A DNA stretch of 64,000 bases from assembly GCA_964023205.1 (NCBI GenBank), contig OZ026844.1, positions 29,993,326 through 30,057,325 of the forward strand, read 5' to 3'. Both the position numbers and the translations under genes were made by a program. Position 1 is the stretch's first letter. Every line of letters starts with the position of its first letter. The notes beneath the pieces were generated by a model that saw only the letters and a list, made by a program, of their open reading frames with translations, searched no databases and was not told the origin of the DNA. Below are positions 1-13,300 of this stretch, one piece after another. The stretch comes from Lutraria lutraria. Lineage: Eukaryota > Mollusca > Bivalvia > Venerida > Mactridae.

Positions 1-247
1 CATGGGTCAAATGGGGTCAAAAACTAGGTCACAGGGTCAAATCTTAAGAAAACCTTGTCTAAGCTGTAGTTTTCATGGTTTTGATTGGATCTTCACCAAA
101 CCTTGTCAGAATGTTTGTATTATTTATATGTGGGACAAGTTCTAACATGGGTCAACTGGGGTCAAAAACTAGGTCACAGGTTCAAAACAATGTTTTAATG
201 AGTGAACAATGATTGTCATGTGAGCGATATAGGGCCATCTTGGCCCT
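1..247 (+). repeat. Right end of dispersed GGCCATCTTGGCCCTC-ended repeat
   Basis: The stretch carries two copies of a motif reading about ATGGGTCAAxTGGGGTCAAAAACTAGGTCAC (near 1-40 and 148-185) and ends in a GTGAGCGAT..GGGCCATCTTGGCCCTC terminus at about 222-247. The same terminus recurs at 54880-54914 and, inverted, at 57276-57310. It is the 3' part of an interspersed repeat cut by the window start. No coding potential was seen. Confidence 0.6.
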
Positions 248-261
248 CTCGTTTTATCTTT

Positions 262-582
262 TAATTGTCTGTTGTGTAATATGGCCCATTTGACAGCTAT
301 GGTTATTCAGAACTGCCCCAGAGAGAGGGGAGATAAGATACAGGAGAACCGGGCATTTATATCCCCACTCTTTTCAAATAGCTTCCTGGTTCTTTATCGT
401 GCCTGGTGTTAAGCAACAATGCATGACTTGCCCCTTTTCCTGGGATTTTCTTTACACAGTACTTGGCTTGGTAGAAAAAGCATTCCTGAGCAATGCAATA
501 GGCGGAGCAAAGATTGGAACCCACAACCTTTTGTTTAGTAGACTAGTGTGTTACCACACGATCAATGATCACCCGGTGTTAG
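262..582 (-). mobile_element. tRNA-headed SINE, diverged copy
   Basis: On the minus strand the 582 side reads like a degraded tRNA-type promoter region, with a B-box-like GGTTCCAATC. The 262-330 side carries the shared tail with the CCATTTGACAGCTATGG motif. A second copy at 2612-2888 aligns throughout (tail GACAGCTATGGTCATT, body GGGCATATATATC, head GATTCGAATCC). Partial tails occur at 15812 and 45695. The small open frames inside it are not genes. Confidence 0.55.
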
Positions 583-599
583 TCCCTAAGTGCGGAAAG

Positions 600-1300
600 G
601 TGTTAATTTAAATTGACATCTGATCAAATCAGTGATAAGAAATTTTTTTTTTTGACCAAAATATTAGGTTGGCAATTGCCGACCTTGCTGCCCCAGCTCC
701 AGCGCCTCAGAAATGTATGGAATAAATATTGAAAACTGATGAATGACTGCGGTTGTTTTCGTAATAATAAGATTGTTGTTTATTGAAGTTTTACCATATT
801 TTACTGACATCAAGTATTATAAACAATACATACTGTTAGGAGGTACTAGACGTTTAGCCATACTGAATGAGGGAGCCTTTTTACTGCTTGGTTTGTCCTG
901 TTTTTCCGGAATATATGCATTGGGTCCTGGAAAGCCTTCTCCTGAAAAAATAGTGTGTACATGTGTTCCTTTATTTTGTATTGATTAGGTTTTGAAAAAA
1001 AAGTTTGTTTCTTGCATGACTAGTACTTTAATTTGTTCCTCTGTGACCTTTGACTGCCATTAGAACTGTACATCTCTGACCTAACTACCATATTTTAATG
1101 AGCATGTAAACATTTTTTGGCCTTAATATTACTTAATATATAAGTATTTTTTATGAATGTTAGTTAAACACTGAGCTTCTAAGAAAGAACCAAAAATAAA
1201 CATTTCTAATGAAATATCAAAATGGTACATATATAATTATGCCTTTTTGTAGATAAACCATGTTTCATAAGAGTAGTGGTTTAAATATATAATGTAAGTC
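600..1300. other. Non-genic AT-rich stretch
   Basis: No exon with splice sites, RNA gene or clear repeat was recognised. An 81-codon open frame at 743-988 has no recognisable motif or composition bias and is treated as chance. Confidence 0.5.
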
Positions 1301-1301
1301 A

Positions 1302-1460
1302 CGCCCACCTTCAAATAAAGTCCACCCTGTAAATAATGACCATTCTTTAAAAACCACCACTGGTTATTATGAACAAGATGACCTCCGAATATTGGTCACT
1401 TGTCAATAAAGACCACATTATGTTTATCAAGGGTGGCCTTTGTTCATATGTTTGACTGTA
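1302..1460. mobile_element. MITE-like element (TTTGACTGTA family), diverged
   Basis: The segment contains AATAAAG and ACCCTGTAAATAATGACC motifs and ends in AGGGTGGCCTTTGTTCATATG plus TTTGACTGTA. It matches the cleaner copies at 32527-32682 and 56494-56606. The left inverted repeat is eroded. Other copies or fragments lie near 7880-7977, 10744-10853, 22690-22819, 31740-31806, 39190-39298 and 54090-54200. Confidence 0.55.
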
Positions 1461-1469
1461 CACATTACA

Positions 1470-2610
1470 CATGCATATATATTGGTCCCCCTGATATTAC
1501 TTACTGTCTACTTGAGGTTCAAGTCTTTTCCTTAGTGTATACGCAGGTTTATCATTTTCATCTATATCTTGACATGGGTTGTAGGCCCCTGGTCCTGGTA
1601 CAGCGTCTGGTGCTAGAATTATATCATACAGAGAAAATAAAATCAATTGCAATCATATGCTATTGTTTTACACAGTGTTACATCTACAAAGCAACACCCT
1701 TTAGGAATAGCAAAATCATATCGTTGTTGAGAGGTAGTTTCTCTAGAGGGGTTAAATTAATAGTTAAATGGTGCATGGGGAAAAAAGTCATACTGTTGTT
1801 GAAGGGAGGTTGGTGCTTAAAAGAGGACCGCATACAAATGCCTTCAACATTTAAATTCGACAAAATAAAAAGGTAAGAATCAGCCAAATGTTAATATTTA
1901 GGTATGAGGCAGCCAAATGTTCCTAAAAAGGTCTAAGACAGACAAATGTTCACAAAAAGGTATTTTCTCCCATTTGTTGGCCTTTGTCCACAGGTTAGAC
2001 TGAACTAAAATTTGACTTACTTCTGTCATAGGTTACTGAGTCAGGATACGATGTTTTTACACGTCGCCTGCACGAGAAACTTGGGTTTTTCTTCAAATTC
2101 ACGTGTTTCACGTTATGATCACATGGTCCAGGCTTCTTTGGTTCTGTTAATTAAGTATATTGAATGCATATGTATACATAATAAGGTACATTTTTTAATT
2201 TGGCTGCACCATTGTTACATAGTAGGACTATCATAAATTATACATGTATTACTATATATATGTAAATATACATTAGTTTTGAAACATTCTATAGCTTAGG
2301 AAAAATAATTGTCTACTGAAAGAAGTTTCTTCTATCATATTAGATTTTGTTTCCTGAAAAAAGAATTGACATGTCATATTTGATCAGTTTGGCTTTTCTC
2401 ATTTCATTCAATTGTGCTCTAAGTATTGTCAGGTACCTTTTCCAATGAGTTGCTTAGCCTGCGGACCGTATCAAAAGAAATTCTTCAAACTAAAAAATGA
2501 ATATGAAATAATAATATCAGCACATTAAGTTGCAATATAATTCTACAACGGTATGCAGTCGTTTTCGCTCCCAGTAGGTATTCCAATACTCATTCCTTTG
2601 AATCCAATTC
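1470..2610. other. Non-genic stretch
   Basis: No exons, RNA genes or well-bounded repeats were recognised. The 158-codon open frame at 1400-1876 starts inside the preceding MITE-like element, shows no domain and has no exon context, so it is not called a gene. Near 1970-2005 there is another short fragment of the GGCCTTTGTCCACAGGTT type. Confidence 0.45.
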
Positions 2611-2611
2611 T

Positions 2612-2888
2612 GTTTATCAGTCGTTTTTAAAACCGCCCATTCGACAGCTATGGTCATTTCAGAGCCGTCCCAGAGGAGAGAGAGCGTACAGAAGAACTGG
2701 GCATATATATCACTATACTCTTGTTACAGGTTTTTTATCATGTGTGAAACACCGAAACACGCCTCACCTGTTTCGTGTGATCTTTTAACAGTGACGGAAA
2801 GGGCGTGTCTGAAATATGCGAAAGGCGGAGCCGAGATTCGAATCCACGTTCTTTCATTCAGTAGTCCTGTGTGTTACCACTGATCACC
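2612..2888 (-). mobile_element. tRNA-headed SINE
   Basis: Read on the minus strand from 2888, the element starts GTGATCAGTGGTAACACAC and contains GGATTCGAATCTCGG, an A-box/B-box-like pair as in tRNA-derived SINEs. It ends at the CCATTCGACAGCTATGG tail near 2635. It shares head, body and tail with 262-582. Confidence 0.6.
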
Positions 2889-2889
2889 C

Positions 2890-5767
2890 TCAAATTAAAT
2901 TCTGTGTTTTGTGTTTCTATTTTTGACTTTCGTTTTGGAGTTCTCGACATTTTATAACAAAATAACGTGGTATTTGCTATTTGGTACTATTTGCCTTGTG
3001 TGATTATATGACTGATAAGCTTTAGGCATCAGAATACTGATTATGCTCAGTTATATGTTAAGACATGAACAAAGTTTGCCTCTGGTTACCAGACTTATTC
3101 TAAAATTTCCATCTGACCCAAGACTTTTTATTGGTTGGTGTTCATTTAAACATTGCAAAATTGTAGTCATACTTTTTTCCAATTTAGAGAATTTTAAACA
3201 CACGCTAAAATTCCCAATTACAAGGGTAGGGGTTAATTTCCCCAAAAGTCTGAAAAAAAAATTGAAACTGTTATGTTACTATGGAAATAGAAAAAAATAG
3301 TGCACGACATCAAGCTATTTAAATCATAATCAAACATTGAATTTTATTTCTTCACAGAATCCATATCAATTACAACTATAAATATAAAAAAGAGACAATT
3401 AAAGGCACACAACACAAAATATAAATATCAATTGTAAAATCATATTTACAACATAATAATACATACAATTATCAATATGTTAAGTTGTTGAATGCAAATA
3501 GACTGTCGATAGTGGAATTATATTCAACATGCAACTTTGAAATATCAATAATTTCCCCACCAACTGCCTAATGCACCATCCTTTCATTTCACAGAGCGAC
3601 ATACAATTAAATATCAGGAATATTAAAATGTCAGACTATACACTAACTACAAAAATCTTTATTTTACAAATAACAAAAGCATTCTTGATAAGAATGTGCG
3701 AACATTTTGTGAACATAATCTAATACATTTTTATAAAACAAATATATTGATCTTTTGAAATACGAATATATTAATGAACTAAGCTTGGATGATGTCAACA
3801 ATTCATTGAAGCAACAGAATGTTCTACAGCAGGTAAATTTGGTAACACATGACAAATACAATGGTAGGATACTACTTCCTGCTGAATGCTTCCAGTTGGA
3901 CCATGGTTTTTTAGTAACAATCTCTCGACTTAGAGGTAAATTCTTCTATTTTCTTATGAAATCATTTAAGTAGCATAAAATGATGCAGTGCACCAAAGAT
4001 TGGCTGTTGTATATTATGTTATCGATAAAGAAGTTTGCAATTAGAACCTTTGGTTTAGGCCGGGAGTGAAAACTGGATATTTTTTGCCCCCACATGATTT
4101 CACTAGGAGTATTCGTTTAACTTACTACAAAGCATACCTGTTAAACTTTTTTTTTTTATCATTTTTGATGTATAAAAGCATAAACCGAGTGATTTTGGCA
4201 TAGTTTTCTAGTATGGCTTTGTATATCTCTTTTCAAAAGTCAGTTTTTCTCAGATTTTAAAAAGAAGTCAGACCCAAATTTAAACAGATTCATTTTTAAG
4301 CACATTGATATGTTAAAAAAACAACGTTTAATATATTTTCATAATCTTTGATAATTCGTGGATATGTGTAGTTTCTTTTAATATTAATAAATAATAAAAA
4401 ACAGCACCCTTAAGTATATTATAATTCATACTGATTTCACCGTGCCTAATTATATATATTAATTGTGTCTCAGATATAAAGAAACATATTTAATGAGTAT
4501 GCAGCTTCACTTTTGAGCTTCAAGCATTAATGAAAGCATTTAACTATACACAACAGGGTTATATAATGATAAAATAGAAATGATATACAAAAGTGCCAGA
4601 CCTGGTGCTCTTCGATTTAAATATCTAAGGGAGGTAATCCAAATTAAAAAGGTGACTTTTGAATCCAAAATAAATTTTCCCACGGTCCCAAACCACGTCT
4701 TTAGATTATTTATGATTAGTCATTATACCCCTATTACAAAAAGTTTGATGATTGAATAAAGGTATTGATAAGGATGTTAACTTTTGAATTTGGAACTTGA
4801 AACTCAAAAAATAAAGCCACAAGCCAATTTTCTGGTTTTTAATAAGGGAGATAATTATAATGAATGTAGAAGCTGTTTTCAAGTCATTTTCTCCGTAACT
4901 GAAATTTTCTTAAGCCTTTCCTGAGCACATTTGTCACTATTTGTTTAAAATAATCATCAATTCTGATGTAAATAATGTTATGTTGTTATAAAATCTACAA
5001 AATATGCGAAAAAAGAATGCTTTTTTTCAGAATTATATTAATTCATAAATGATATTTCCTTACATCTTAGTCGTAAAACTTATACAAATGTATAGCTCTG
5101 CCATAGCTTAACAGTGCAGTGACATTTATAAAGAGTATACTCATGCACGGTTTTCACGTAACCTGCTCAGTGTCATAGTTTGTCTGTTTTTCAGGCCTGA
5201 ACCAAACAATATATAACTATGAACTTCGTACAATAGCCAATTATTTCCAATACCGGTAATAAAACACATTTTTTTGGCGCGAGGGGAAAATGGTCCAATT
5301 GGAAGCATTCAGCAGGTGCACGATGACGTAGTATCCTTGTAGGGTCAAAGAAGCAAATATCACCTCGTTCAAAGTATTGTGTTATTAATACAAACACTGA
5401 ATACGGCAATATATAAGAATGCCATTTACTTTTCCATCGAAAAACTAAATAGTTTTGTATTGTATTATTAAGCCTCGAAAATACAAATTGACACACTTTG
5501 TATTATAACCTTTTAGAACATCGTCAAATTCCTTGTCTGCCAAAATGTTATTTTCGCAAAGGAAACACTCCATGCTAAATCTTTGTTTAGGATCCATGAA
5601 ATTTCCGAGAATGATAAAACATATTAACAACAGCACAGTTTACATGACCTATGTACCACTAGTCACAACGAACAGCTAGTATAATAAAATTATTATAAAA
5701 TACGTGTTTCTCAATACACGTTTCTTCTAAATACTATCATAATTATATACTGGCCCAACGAGTTTGT
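2890..5767. other. Non-genic stretch with an inverted repeat pair
   Basis: Only AT-rich sequence was seen apart from two inverted copies of an approximately 50-bp segment: 3866-3915 (+), GGATACTAC..CTGCTGAATGCTTCCAGTTGGACCAT, and 5283-5345 read on the minus strand. They could be termini of a decayed DNA element of about 1.5 kb. The short open frames here share only that repeat peptide and are not genes. Confidence 0.4.
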
Positions 5768-6613
5768 TCATTCATAGTTTGTGCTATATTGAGAATAGGA
5801 GTGAGGACGCCTGAACTGGTCCATTCGTTCCATAAGTAAGAACTTGGCCTTTGTATCACCAGGGAATCTAGCATTACGCCGTTCACGTCCGAAACTCGCT
5901 CCCTTCGCCGACTTTCCAAATGTCATATGTTCTTCAGTTTTGTAGGTAGTGGGTGGTGGATTCTTTGGTATAATTCTAGGAAGCAAGAATTTGGCGTTTT
6001 TATCGCCAGCAAAACGTGCGTCTCTTTTAGCACGCGAAAAAGTGGCACCTGGAGCTATACTGTTCTCTTTTGTTAAGAAACTAGAATTTGAACTTAAGGA
6101 AGACTTTAAGTTGTATCTAGTTGGGGCGGGGCTTGGATCATCGTACTTGGCCAATAAAAACACAGCATTACTATTTCGGTCACCGGCAAATCTAGAATCT
6201 CTCCGCGCATGCCCAAACGTGGATGTATGGCCTTTTCCAATGGAGGACTTGATATTGTAAGCACCCGGGGCCGGAGTGGCGTTCGCTAAACGTGGTAACA
6301 GAAACACCGCATTTGAAGACTTAGCTTGCTCAAAAGCTCTTCCTCGATCGCCCTTAAATACGGCACCCGGAGATTTACCAATAGTGGACTTTATATTGTA
6401 ATCCCCAGGTCCTGGCGTGTCAAAGTCCGATGGAAGATGCATACGTGAGCCCATGTTGCTACGGTAACTTCTGGACGACATTCGGGTCGTGCTACGTATA
6501 CTCGGAAGTGAAACACTGCCAGCATCACTGGTTGGTGATCGATGAGTGAGCACACTACCCTCTGACCGGGTGTGATATCGCTGCATCCTCGGAGTGTCAT
6601 ATTTCTTAACCAT
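5768..6613 (-). CDS. STPG/ODF3-type sperm-tail PG-rich repeat protein (281 aa)
   Basis: Sequence: an uninterrupted 281-residue frame with four spaced STPG motifs, PGPGDY (about 67-72), PAPGAY (114-119), PAPTRY (162-167) and PPPTTY (219-224). Each is followed by a basic block such as ARRDSRFAGD or RERRNARFPGD and a KFLL/VFLL step, giving a roughly 50-residue unit. The N-terminal 60 residues are Ser/Arg-rich and disordered-looking. Family knowledge: STPG/ODF3 (CIMAP) proteins are axonemal or outer-dense-fibre microtubule-associated proteins of sperm tails and cilia. The start is the ATG at 6613, preceded by an acceptor-like TTTTTGTAG that ends one base before it. It lies downstream of, and on the same strand as, the multi-exon STPG gene at 7378-18319. 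Exon 9 of that gene ends in phase 1 at 7378, and a direct splice to this acceptor would shift the frame. It is therefore either a separate gene with a 5' UTR exon or the last exon after an unseen small exon. Confidence 0.8.
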   Translation of the reverse strand: MVKKYDTPRMQRYHTRSEGSVLTHRSPTSDAGSVSLPSIRSTTRMSSRSYRSNMGSRMHLPSDFDTPGPGDYNIKSTIGKSPGAVFKGDRGRAFEQAKSSNAVFLLPRLANATPAPGAYNIKSSIGKGHTSTFGHARRDSRFAGDRNSNAVFLLAKYDDPSPAPTRYNLKSSLSSNSSFLTKENSIAPGATFSRAKRDARFAGDKNAKFLLPRIIPKNPPPTTYKTEEHMTFGKSAKGASFGRERRNARFPGDTKAKFLLMERMDQFRRPHSYSQYSTNYE

Positions 6614-6619
6614 TCTACA

Positions 6620-7370
6620 AAAAGGTACAATATATCTACAACAGTTAATCATGCAAGCGCATTTCACAAAACATCATGCAGATACAGAATTAAAACATTG
6701 TCAGAAAATATTCACTGTCAGTTATCTGTTTGTAAGAACATTTGATGACAATGTCTTTGTAAGTACATATCACTATGAAACCACTAACTTCCCAAGCTGA
6801 AGTTTTTCAGTAAACATTTATTAAGCATGAGTAAACGCACCAATAAATTAAGGCAAACATGTGAACATGCGGCTCTTTAATTATAGTCTAATTAGATTTA
6901 AACAAAAGTAACTGAAAATTGCGCTTCAGAATGAATACCGATCGATTGTTTATAAAAAATAATGCCGTTTATCTTTTGGTTTGACTGCTATTGGTCAATA
7001 AAATCCAATAAACCGGAATAATATCGAATCTAGAAATATGAGTCTCCTTAAACGTAGGTGATGTTTGTTTCGTCCTGAATACGTGTACTTGTTTTAACTG
7101 AACAGCTTTCAAGCTAGTGATTTCAAAGTAACTTAGGCGTAAAAGAAATGTTTGTTTCTGGTTATACCCGACCTACCCTTAATTGTTTTTCCTCGCGACC
7201 CTAGATTTCTTTATAAGGCCCGAGGAACGGTACGTACACCCACTGCTCACGTTTTTTTCACATTTCCGCACGCTTCCATCAATAATGATAAAAACTCCCC
7301 ACCTACCTACCCAATTTTAACGAGTAGGGGATCAGAAACAAACAAGTTTACACTGCATACGACACAGTCT
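6620..7370. other. Spacer between the two STPG-type coding blocks
   Basis: No exon was recognised. ATTGG/CCAAT-type motifs occur at about 6989-7010, about 380 bp upstream of the 6613 start codon. From about 7165 the sequence matches a dispersed repeat (CCCGACCTACC..CGAGGAACGGTACGTACA..CACGTTTTT) that recurs around 33745-34240, where it is split by a TTAA-flanked MITE. Confidence 0.4.
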
Positions 7371-7377
7371 ATCTTAC

Positions 7378-10300
7378 CATCCATTTCGAACCATTTGTAG
7401 GCAAGCGTTGTGGCTTTGTACTTGTCATTTTTAAACTCCAGCGTGTAAGTGGAAGGACATGGTGTCTGAAAGGCTGATGATAAGAATAGAGAGATAGAAG
7501 AAGTAGAGACAGAGAAAATCAAGACAAAGTTAGAGAGCTAGAGAATTTATCTAAATACAGTAAAACATCGTTTATCCGAACTCGGATTATCCGAATAACT
7601 GCATGGTGTTATCCGAAATGAATTTTCGGTCTCGATTTACCCCTAGATATTCCAATGTAATATTTTACTTGAGTATCCGAATCGTGTTATCCGAAACCAT
7701 GGATTATCCGAAATAGTATTTCGGTCACGTCGATTGATTTCGGACAATCGATGTTTTACTATAGATATATTTAACAAACTTGGATATGAAGTGAAAATTA
7801 TAGGAGCACAGGTGTGTTGGAAGCTGTATCAATATAATAAATGAACACATCAGCTCGGTTTTGTCTAAACCTTTAGAAGTAAAAATAGAATAGTTCAATG
7901 ACGGTTTATCAGAGAATTGTCGTTATCCACATGGTGACCTTATTCGGAGGTGCCCACTAACACAGAGTTGACTGTATACATAAGTATAGTATATCAAAAT
8001 GCTGACCAAAGACATACTTCCTAATATTGAAGTGGTCTCAATAGAGAATAAATATATAATTATACAGGCAATCAGTCCTACATGGTCCTAATACAGAAAC
8101 GATCGGTAATTGGGGTTTTGCTATATTTAAAAAAACGCCTAATAATTGAGTTGTATAACATTCGCAATTCAAAACATATTTTTGTTTAAATTAATAAAAA
8201 AAATTAAATTGTATACATAATTTTTTTTTCAATCGCGAACTGAAGTTCGCAATTTAAAAATTGAATCGCGAAATGCTGACTGGAACGCAGTTAAAAACAT
8301 ATTCGTGAACTGCGTTCCAACTTCATACAACCTAACAATTGACTATTTGTCTTAATGTTAACATGACTTTGGTTGACCCAAGATCGAGTACATTACTTAC
8401 AGATTTATAAAAGTACTCGGAGATAAAATTCCTGTTCATATACGTGAAGTGAACATTTATTAAAAAAGCAAATACCTCACGTTCGTGTTTTTATCTGTAT
8501 GTAAAATGTAGATCATATTTCATTCATGAAAACTTAATATATTGACAGAGTTAATTGGTCCGTAGAAATGTTACAAAAGATTACTATATAAGGAGACCGG
8601 ATATAAAAGAAAGTATCGATTAATTAAGAACGAAACTTAGGACTCTATTTGTTCTAAACTTTATCAAATGTTTCTAATAAAAAGATATAAATAAATAAGT
8701 AAAATTAATTTTTATTTATGGATAGAATATTATGATCAATGCGAAGTCTTCGTGGGCGCCCCATGCTCTCAAACGTCCCAGTGACACTGACATTGATTGG
8801 AAAATAACTTTTTTATTGTTTCAGATAACGCAACATGAGCCTTATTTTAATAATTAAATAGGGGATCATACTATGTAAATATCACATCCCACTTAGGGTG
8901 ATAGAACGTAATGTTCACCCGAGACAAGTAATGTCAGGGGGTAACATTACGGATAATAAAATTGAATATCCAATTTTGATGTAAAAAAGTATAATTTGGC
9001 CACAATGATTACATCCATTCTATTTACATACAAAATGTACAATGTAATCATATCAGTAAAAACTCGAGTTTCAGGCGTATTTATTCGTATGTACAATAGA
9101 TTTTCATTCTGCGGCAGTTCACAGACAGAATACTCGACATTTTATGTACATGAGTATCTCATAAACTTTACTTAACTTTATGTACATAAGAATCTCGTAG
9201 ATTGTATTTAAATTAATATGTTTTCTGAAACAGGATACAGACTTAGCCCTTACAATGCTGGAGTCAAACTGCTAAGCTTTTACCACTAGTATACAGCCAG
9301 ACCAGCCTGTAGGCCTACACCCATGTAGTATGACCAGAATCTTTACTGATGGGTGACTAATTTCTAAACTTTCATTGTGATATCCCTTAAGTTGATAATG
9401 GACTGTTTCAAAATAGAAGTTGGACAAATCCATTCAGGAAATTCAGCAGGTTAAGGGTTAATTAATAATTTTGAGTGTAGACCTAACTTAGTGTCTCGTA
9501 TCTTTACAGTGTCACATGGGACGAATCAATTTCTCATTCCGTTGATTAGTTCCTTGATATGTAAATGTATAATGTACATGTATTTACCTGATTTACTTTC
9601 GTTTGGTCGCCCTGCAATGGACACAGCCGGGGCTTTACCTATTGTTGTACCGAGGTCGTAAGTGTTGGCAGCGGGACTGAATTTATTCACAGCTGAAATA
9701 ATCACAGAATGATAAATCGTATATCCAAAATAATCAAAGCTTCTTACTTATAAGCCTGAATGTAAATGAAAATCATATAACATTTAAGAACGCTTGCAAA
9801 TAATATTCATAATATGTGCATAAAATTATGTACATAAGTTTGGTAACTAAGAGACCATTTATGCTAATTTGTTCCTATTTTTTTCGAATGAGAGATTTAT
9901 CTCATGTGTGTTTGATGAAATCATGTGGTTCAAGGACTAAGATAAATACTTGATACAAAAACAATAAGGAAATTCTTATCACTTTTGGCTCGCTCAGTCT
10001 AATAAGAAGAAATGAGATTTTTTTGTTCCTATCTAAACTGCATCAGTCAAAGTAAAACCGACGTAAATACTGTAGTTACATAACCATGTATGTCAAGTCA
10101 AAGGCAAAATACGATGTACATACATCAACGTAAACCATGGTTGTCGTCAAGTAATGATTAAATATTCATGTTAATATGCACACACAAAAAAACGCGCACA
10201 GTTTTGAAATTACGAGTAAATCAATGACTCTTAAGACACGACTTACTTTGTTGTACAGCGACGGGTTCAGGTAATTTTATCCCGAACGAATGGGATGTTC

Positions 10301-13300
10301 CTCTGTGTGTTGTTTTAACGTCATAATCTCCTGGACCTGAAACAATAACCGTAATAATGGCGATTATAACAATAATTATAGTATTCTGTATTTAACAACG
10401 GACTGTCCTTTAGTTATTGGTCCTTCCTAAGAAATTCCAAACACGCTTATAAGCAAATATACGCACATTAAAATATTTGAATAGTAAAATTCAAAGTATC
10501 AATAAATAGTACAGGTATTCTGTGTTTAACGACAGATTCTCCAGAAGTAAATGGTTTGTCTGTATAAGGTACTAAGTTATCCCAACACGCTCATGAGCTT
10601 GAAGTAAGTATGTATATTTGTGCCATATACATGTAGTGTATTAAGCTTTAAAAATGTTTTTTTTTTACTCAGCGAACAATTGTTAACAATCGACGTTTCA
10701 TACATGTATTGGAAATGATGTTTCATATTCAGTTTGTTTCTGTACACAGTCAAACCATTGTTAATAAACATCTCAGAATAAAGGACACCTGCCGATAAAG
10801 GTAATATTTCGTAATAGCCAAGGGTGGCCTTTTTCACAGGTTTAACTGAATGTAGACACACACTTGTGCTCAATACATTGACAAACGTACATACTTTTTT
10901 TTCAATTACATTGTTTCTATGAATGACCACCAACTAAATTATCTTTCTTTGGCAAAGGAATAAATCTTTAAGTGAAAAATTATGCGGAATTAAGCTTCTG
11001 ATATCATAAAAAAGTTTTGAAAGTTTCCGAAACATGTGCAAATGCGTCGATGTGCAAGCTTACTCTACAAGTGGCCTCAATGGTTTTAGCACTCGTATAT
11101 ACATGTACATGTATATGAATTTCACAACATACCTTTTAAATTTTCACGTACGTCAGATGAATTTGCTATTCAGAATAATAAATAAAATCCATCAAAATTT
11201 ATTTACATTGGTGCATAATTTAATCCCTTTGTTACAACATACAAAACATAAGTTAGATAGTTATAGATCTATACCAAGTTACAGAAGAATGTTTAAATCC
11301 CACAGTAACGGTCGACACGCATGGAAATCAGAGAATGTGTCCGTATTGTTTTCTTACAATACAGCTATAAATTAAACACCGAGTTAAAACAATGGTCCTT
11401 ATTCACTCGTCATGAAATCCTTTGATAGTTATAGAAATGAATACTTCTAGTCTGTTATTGTAGAAAAAAGTTTCAATACTGTTAGAATACAGTGCATTAA
11501 AATTCCTTACATTTCAAGTATATTCAATTGTCCAAACATCGATTATTCATTACAAGACGTCCCGTTTATTTTTATTTCAATACTAGTCAGGTAACTTAGT
11601 CGTAATTCCATTATTCAAAAGTTCCAATATCGTATTTGTCGAAGTTCTTACCTATATTAGAACTGTGCGCTCTGTGTTACTTATATAGGCGAAACCAATA
11701 GAAAGCTATCATGTTGGCTGATATTAGGACATTTTAATCTATGTGGGCTTAAAGGGGCATACCCTACAATTTGGTGCATCTAGAATCAAGGCAAAATGAT
11801 GATAAATTAGAAGCTTGTAAAGAAAAAAGCCGACGAAGAAAGATATTCAGCCAAAAAATTCATCCAATTAAAAGTAAAATCACAAAAAATATTAGTTTCC
11901 ATAAAAGATCGGAAACTCTTTGGAATTTGTTGTACAATTTTTGGGTGGAAGTGATTTATTATTCATAGCTATGATTTTTGCGGCTAGTACCTAAACTAGT
12001 CATTTTATGACCAAAGTTCTTCTTGCAATTATCCATTATATTGTTTTACATATACATCTAACACATTTTTACACTTTCACAGAATGTTTGTCAGTTGTAG
12101 GGTATGCCCCTTTAAATAATAGGGAACATTAGTTCTTTGTTGATGGCTATTTCATTTTTTTTTCAGTAGATTTAATACCATTTTTAACAGTTTTTTTTTC
12201 ATTAGATACGCGGCCGGTCCAACTTACCAGTTTTCCTGGACTGTATTCTAACCAGCACTAACATATCTTTCCACAAGGAGCGGACGACTTCCTCACGGAT
12301 GGAGGAATTCAGTATTTTTGTCAATTTTCATAAAAGGGTTTCATTACCTGCCGCCACCGGATCGCCGCGTTACAAGTCTAGCGCACTAACCAATGGATCA
12401 CGACCACAGTCTAAATGACTACTGTGGAATCATTAAATTTCGTTGGGGATTTAATTTCGTGGATTTCGTTGGTCGACTCATCCACGAAATCAAATCCCAA
12501 CGAATTAAAATGCAGAGAAAGGGAATTGTTTTTCAAAAATCAAAATCCACGAATTTATGTCCCCACGAAATAGCTATTTTAGTAAAAACCACGAAAATTG
12601 AGCCCAACGAAAATAAATGAAACTACAGTATTTAAATTCTACATTTTAAACAGTTGCTAGCATACGGTCTGTTTATTGTAGGTTTGCCTTATTAGCATGC
12701 GCATCATGGCAAAAAAAGAACTGGTAGAGATTTAAACACATAATACATATTTAGTCTTTTAAAACTGAAAATTGTTTACTTTTAACCCGGGCACTCTCTG
12801 GGAATATCTAATAAAACATTTAACTAATTTTCTCTACTTGTTAAAGCATCATTACAATCATTATCAGTCCATTACGACTTGTTTACTAGTAAATGAAAGA
12901 ATTATAACTAATTGGAAAATGTACTTCTCAAAGATTTACTAACGCATACATATACACAATTAGCCTGTATTTATAAGTATCAAATTTTATCAATTTTATA
13001 ATACCTGGACCCTTTGGTGATCTGTTCTTCCAGTTGTCGCCAAAGGACTTTTTAGGGCCCCGACCCCAATAACTTGAGTTTGGTCTATAGTTAGGCCCCG
13101 GTGTGTTGAAACCTGTGAAAGATTCATCGTATATTAAACAATGGTGTTTATACAAAAAAGCAACGATGAACGGATCAGATACTAGTATACGTGTTTACTG
13201 ACAAGTTAGAGAGTCGGCATTCATTCGGTCATATCAGAACGTCCCTAAGTCCTACTCGAACCTTCGACCTCCCATTACAGAAGCAAAATGTTATAACTAC

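Larger units (their letters stand above)
10337..13004. other. Intron 6 of the STPG-like gene, rich in mobile elements
   Basis: The intron holds MITE-like repeats at 10744-10853, 11749-12115 and 12420-12630 and a minus-strand SINE at about 12207-12412, listed separately where clear. The 118-codon frame at 10577-10933 overlaps a MITE-like element and is not a gene. Confidence 0.45.

Noticed and set aside
743..988. 81-codon hydrophobic open frame
   Set aside because: No homologous motif or splice context; hydrophobicity follows from T-rich DNA.
1400..1876. 158-codon open frame
   Set aside because: Starts within a MITE-like repeat, has no recognisable motif, no exon-like borders and ordinary AT-rich codon use.
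5949..6260. 103-codon plus-strand frame
   Set aside because: Antisense shadow of the STPG repeat block.
10577..10933. 118-codon minus-strand frame
   Set aside because: Overlaps a MITE-family copy and has no domain; lies in an intron of a supported gene.
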